Of a DNA stretch of 46,231 nt, positions 43,258 to 46,231 are shown in pieces. The stretch is from Bacteroidales bacterium UBA1219. GTDB taxonomy: Bacteria > Bacteroidota > Bacteroidia > Bacteroidales > P3. A program made the translations under genes and the position numbers. Below the pieces are notes generated by a model. The model did no database searches. It saw only the letters and a program-made list of their open reading frames with translations, and had not been told where the DNA came from. The stretch's first letter is position 1; each line of letters starts with the position of its first letter. The DNA lies in contig DBXF01000048.1 of NCBI GenBank assembly GCA_002309295.1, positions 1-46,231 of the forward strand. The letters run 5' to 3'.

Positions 43258-44469
43258 ATGAAAACCCAATCGTTTGTACGGACCACCATTTTTGCGACCA
43301 CCTTCGCATTCGCCGCTGTGGCATTGTTCTCATCTTGTCAGAAAGACGATGAAACCACTACCCCTCAGCCTCCGGCACCTCCCCAAGGCATGTATATAGC
43401 CGACACCGTGCATTATGCCGACAAAGGTGCCACGGCCTACAACTTCGTCTATACCTCCACCGACCCCTACGGTCAGCCCGTACAGCTCTCGGCAGCCATT
43501 GTGCTGGCCGACAGCGTTGTCGAAAAACGCCACTCGCGCGGCTTTATGCTATACAACCATATCTCCGTTTTCCGTGCCGACGAGTGTCCTACACGCGGTG
43601 CCAACGACATCGAGAAAAAGATGGTGGGCAGCGGACTTATCACCGTGTCGGCCGACTACTACGGTTTCGGGGTGTCGGAACAATATGGTCAGGCCTACTG
43701 CTTTGCCGACGCCAACGCGCAGGCCAGTATCGACGCGCTGCTTGCCGCCAAGAAACTCCTTGCGTGGCATGGATACACGTGGGACGACAACCTTTTTGTT
43801 TGCGGCTATTCGCAGGCCGGACAAACGGCTATGGGAGTGGTGAAACTCGTGGCCGAAAACTATCCCGACCTGCATATAACGTTGGCCATAGCCGGCGGCG
43901 GCATCTACGACCTGCCTGCCACATATAATTATATGGTAACCACCGACAGCACCGACCAGCCCGGCACCGTGGTACAAGTCATCCTTGCCTACAACAACAT
44001 ATACAATTTGGGCATACCGCGTTCCGATATGTTTCGTGAGCCGTTGCTGAGCCATATCGACGAGTGGGTGCTGAGCAAACGCTACCGCCGTGTGCAGGTG
44101 GACAGCCTGATGGGAGTGTCGCGACTGTCGCAATTCCTCACTACAGATATGATGGACCTCAATTCGGAGAATAGCCAACGGTTGATTGCCGCTTTCGACC
44201 ACAGCAACCTGTGCAAAGGATGGACACCCCGCGGCGACGAGAATTTGGTTTTGTTCCACAGCAGCACCGACAACACCGTGCCGCCCGTAAACACCGAAAA
44301 TCTCAACCAATTTCTGTTGCAGAACGGCGTACAGGCCGAACTTGTGATAAACGACTTCGGCTCAACCCCCGAATCCGACGCACATACCACAGGGGCGATG
44401 TGGTTTGCAATTTTGGCGGTGAACAGAATTTCCGGAATACTTCATATAAAGCCGTGGAGCATTATTTGA
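43258..44469 (+). CDS. Lipase-like lipoprotein (alpha/beta hydrolase)
   Basis: Surface or periplasmic lipoprotein of 403 residues. The signal ends in a lipobox LFSSC (Cys at about 27), followed by a Thr/Pro-rich linker (TTTPQPPAPP). The hydrolase core has nucleophile elbow VCGYSQAGQTAM, an acidic residue in FHSSTDNTVPP and a His in ESDAHTTGAM. It resembles secretory-lipase or prolyl-aminopeptidase-like hydrolases in Bacteroidota; the substrate is unknown. It is preceded by repeats rather than a clear promoter and followed by heptad repeats, so it may be transcribed through from uvrB or from an atypical promoter. Confidence 0.85.
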   Translation: MKTQSFVRTTIFATTFAFAAVALFSSCQKDDETTTPQPPAPPQGMYIADTVHYADKGATAYNFVYTSTDPYGQPVQLSAAIVLADSVVEKRHSRGFMLYNHISVFRADECPTRGANDIEKKMVGSGLITVSADYYGFGVSEQYGQAYCFADANAQASIDALLAAKKLLAWHGYTWDDNLFVCGYSQAGQTAMGVVKLVAENYPDLHITLAIAGGGIYDLPATYNYMVTTDSTDQPGTVVQVILAYNNIYNLGIPRSDMFREPLLSHIDEWVLSKRYRRVQVDSLMGVSRLSQFLTTDMMDLNSENSQRLIAAFDHSNLCKGWTPRGDENLVLFHSSTDNTVPPVNTENLNQFLLQNGVQAELVINDFGSTPESDAHTTGAMWFAILAVNRISGILHIKPWSII

Positions 44470-44473
44470 ATAA

Positions 44474-44745
44474 GTGAACTGTGAACTGTGATCAGTGAAC
44501 TGTGATGTAAAGATTTTCGGATTAACAGATTTTCCGAATGTCTGAACATCTGAATGTCTGAATATCTAAATATCTAAAACCATTGTCCATTGTCCATTGT
44601 CCATTGTCTTTTGACCTTTGTCCTTTGTCCTTTGTCTTTTGACCTTTGACTTTAGACTTTAGACCCCCTGACCCCTGACCTTTGTCCTCTGACCTTTGAC
44701 CTTTGACAAAAAATTCCGAAATCCTAAATCCGAATTCCGAAATAA
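44474..44745. repeat. Long tract of 7- and 8-base-period repeats
   Basis: GTGAACT, GTGAACT, GTGATCA, GTGAACT, GTGATGT (44474-44508) is followed by 8-base units CGAATGTC, TGAACATC, TGAATGTC, TGAATATC, TAAATATC (44535-44574). Then about 18 units of CATTGTC, TTTTGAC, CTTTGTC, CTTTGAC or TTTAGAC type run over 44581-44707. A fourth block of ATTCCGAAAT-like units ends near 44745. No real gene lies here; a minus-strand frame reading lysine-glycine-glutamine repeats is a translation of the repeat. Confidence 0.85.
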
Positions 44746-44836
44746 AATCCTCTTCTTTTTGTAACGTTTCGCATGTTGGTGTGTCTATAAAAACGTGTGA
44801 GCATACGCACATTATTTGCGCTTAGTGGCAAAAAAG

Positions 44837-44867
44837 TTGCAAGGTTCAAAAAAAATGCGTATATTTG
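44837..44867 (+). promoter_or_regulatory. Promoter of the terminal surface-protein gene
   Basis: TTG at 44837-44839 and TATATTTG at 44860-44867 are separated by 20 bases, as in the Bacteroidota consensus. Transcription would start near 44873, leaving a leader of about 240 bases before the ATG at 45116. Confidence 0.65.
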
Positions 44868-44917
44868 CACTTTGAAAACAAGTCTTTGTAATTCATTTTT
44901 ATTAGGAGGAAAAATTA

Positions 44918-44992
44918 ATGCAAGGAGTGTTTAAAACATTGACAAACAGTATAAATAACAAACGAGAATCTGAATTTATTTCTCGCAGGTAG
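44918..44992 (+). CDS. Candidate 24-residue leader peptide
   Basis: An ATG at 44918 with the strong ribosome site TAGGAGGAAAAA just upstream opens a 24-codon frame (MQGVFKTLTN, then SINNKRESEFISRR) ending in TAG at 44992. The product is basic and has no known relatives. The same ribosome-site sequence recurs before the main gene at 45101. It could be a translated regulatory leader or a decayed copy of the gene start. Not confirmed as expressed. Confidence 0.4.
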   Translation: MQGVFKTLTNSINNKRESEFISRR

Positions 44993-45020
44993 TTGTTAAA
45001 CTAGGTTTGCAGGCATCCCT

Positions 45021-45049
45021 CAAAACGGTATGTTGCATACCTTGTTTTG
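45021..45049 (+). promoter_or_regulatory. Leader hairpin upstream of the surface-protein gene
   Basis: CAAAAC-GGTATG (45021-45032) pairs with CATACC-tt-GTTTTG (45036-45049), 12 base pairs with a 2-base bulge and a TTG loop. It lies between the short frame and the main ribosome site. No T-run follows. Confidence 0.5.
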
Positions 45050-45115
45050 CTATTGTGCGAACTATATAAACACGTATAGAATATGACGACTCACAATTTT
45101 TTAGGAGGAAAAATA

Positions 45116-46231
45116 ATGAGGAATTTAATTACAAAAAACATTCGTAACCTCAAATTAGCGTTAGCCGCAGGCGTGGCCTTGGCTATGTCGCTCAGTGCGG
45201 TGGCACAATGCCCGCCACCCAGCAGTGATATAACACAATACACATTTTCCACAGGTGTGGGAACCGCCTCTGATTGGATAACGCCAGCATCGCAGACAAC
45301 ATATCTGACAACTCAGGATGATGCGGCTTCGAGTGTGTACAATTTGGGCTTTACATTTACTTTTGAAGGTGCGGCTTATACTCAGTTTTCAGTAAACTCG
45401 AACGGCTGTTTGCGTTTGGGACCTACAGTTATAAGCACATCTGGTTCAACACAATTCTCGTCGGGAAATCAAACAAGCAATTATCCTGGTATTATTGCCT
45501 GTGGTAAGGATTTGAAGACCACTGCCAATGGTATAAAGTATGGCATTTATGGTTCTTCTCCTAACAGAATTGGTGTCGTAACTTTTAATGAATATGCTCA
45601 TTATAGTGCTTCAACCATTTGTACTTGGCAGATACATCTTTATGAGGCTACGGGCGAGATAAAGATACTCTATGGCACTTCACCTGCAACAATCCCCACC
45701 TCGGGTTATCAAGCTGGTGTGAAAGGTGCAAACTCCTCAAATATAGTGGTTATAAATCCGTCAACCCATACTACTACAACTGCCGCTACAACAACGACAT
45801 ACACTTCTTGGCCAGGACAATATCGTTACTATAGTTTCACTCCTCCAGTACTTACCTGTCCTCCGGTTTACAACTTGACGGTCAGTGGCACCACCCTTTC
45901 GTGGACTGAGTGCGGCACCGCCACACAATGGCTACTGGAATATGGCACTGCTGGATTTACTCCCGGCACAGGTACAAGAGTGGTGGTAAACACAACCCCT
46001 AGCTACAGCATGTCGTCTCTTTCCAGCGGCATCTACGACTTTTATGTAAGACCCTATTGCTCGGTGGGCGACACTGGCGCGGCACAGCATATAACAGTGC
46101 CTTTAAATTATACCTACTGCGGTGGCAACGGCACTCAGGCCAACCCGTATCTGATATGCAACGAAACCGATTTGCGAGACCTCTCACGAATTGTCAATGC
46201 AGGTGTTTCATACTCCAACACCTATTTCCGT
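45116..46231 (+). CDS. Secreted surface protein, partial (cut by window edge)
   Basis: Open for 372 codons to the window edge, with no stop. It begins MRNLITKNIRNLKLALAAGV, a Sec signal ending near SLSAVAQ (residue 31). Residues about 35-240 are a Ser/Thr-rich beta-sandwich with YTQFSVNSNGCLRLG, the pattern seen at the start of many Bacteroidota surface and adhesin proteins. Residues about 246-325 are fibronectin type III-like: CPPVYNLTVSGTTLSWTECG, then WLLEYGTAGFTPGTG and YDFYVRPYC. The next part (about 334 on) reads GGNGTQANPYLICNETDLRD, the usual lead-in of GLUG-type repeats. A long multi-domain, T9SS- or cell-wall-type adhesin is likely. The ATG follows AGGAGG at 45103-45108, unusually strong for this phylum. 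Confidence 0.88.
   Translation, partial: MRNLITKNIRNLKLALAAGVALAMSLSAVAQCPPPSSDITQYTFSTGVGTASDWITPASQTTYLTTQDDAASSVYNLGFTFTFEGAAYTQFSVNSNGCLRLGPTVISTSGSTQFSSGNQTSNYPGIIACGKDLKTTANGIKYGIYGSSPNRIGVVTFNEYAHYSASTICTWQIHLYEATGEIKILYGTSPATIPTSGYQAGVKGANSSNIVVINPSTHTTTTAATTTTYTSWPGQYRYYSFTPPVLTCPPVYNLTVSGTTLSWTECGTATQWLLEYGTAGFTPGTGTRVVVNTTPSYSMSSLSSGIYDFYVRPYCSVGDTGAAQHITVPLNYTYCGGNGTQANPYLICNETDLRDLSRIVNAGVSYSNTYFR

Noticed and set aside
42907..43333. Minus-strand frames over the repeats after uvrB
   Set aside because: They translate PR1 and the GC-rich hairpins and repeat the same peptide several times; no start signal or known domain.
44522..44812. Minus-strand frame with Lys-Gly-Gln repeats
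   Set aside because: It is a direct translation of the 7-base repeat tract; the period is not a multiple of three, so a coding origin is unlikely.

Overview
The window looks like a Bacteroidota (probably Bacteroidales) chromosome, most likely from an uncultured or little-studied lineage. Several sequence features support this. Promoters have the TAnnTTTG -7 box, most often TATCTTTGCA. SecD and SecF are fused. There is a TonB-dependent receptor with a carboxypeptidase-regulatory N-domain, PorV/PorQ-type and type IX secretion (T9SS)-style exported proteins, a bamD-omega gene pair, and a hemD-rnpA-yidD cluster. I found no tRNA, rRNA, CRISPR array, transposase or phage gene.

Layout. 1-455 is an array of palindromic repeats, followed by radC (-) and secDF (+). 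A small membrane-anchored protein (4589) precedes a tight run of three large genes: a TonB-dependent receptor-like protein, a 1596-residue exported protein with a T9SS-like C-terminus, and a PorV/PorQ-family barrel, ending in a strong hairpin. Then come greA and a HIT hydrolase (+), meeting hemD-rnpA-yidD (-), with a four-helix membrane protein gene upstream. At 18.4-21.3 kb a cytoplasmic leucine-rich-repeat protein is paired with an AAA+ ATPase, followed by kbl. A six-gene minus-strand operon (30.5 to 23.1 kb) carries three parvulin/SurA-like periplasmic proteins, MoxR, an exported hypothetical protein and panB. Divergent from it lie a lipoprotein gene, bamD and an omega-like RNA polymerase subunit gene. 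On the minus strand again are an MFS sugar permease followed by a membrane protein with a ryanodine-receptor (RyR)-like C-terminal domain, and a hydrolase-SGNH-MBOAT acyl-transfer operon. The right end holds a small membrane protein with an altered zinc-protease-like motif, uvrB, a lipase-like lipoprotein, and the first 372 codons of a secreted surface protein.

Common theme. Much of the window serves envelope building: Sec export (SecDF), periplasmic folding (SurA-like proteins), outer membrane insertion (BamD, PorV-like), T9SS-type secretion and surface polysaccharide acylation.

The most unusual signal is outside the genes. Intergenic spaces carry at least two dispersed palindromic repeat families. 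In one (PR1, five copies) fixed flanks surround a stem whose sequence differs between copies but stays self-complementary. Tracts of 7-base-period repeats (GTGANNN, TTGANNN, NNTTGAC) occur at three loci, and at two of them they directly abut PR1. In one place a PR1 copy sits inside the loop of a second hairpin family (PR2). This looks like a modular, mobile or recombining intergenic system and is the best candidate for something undescribed.
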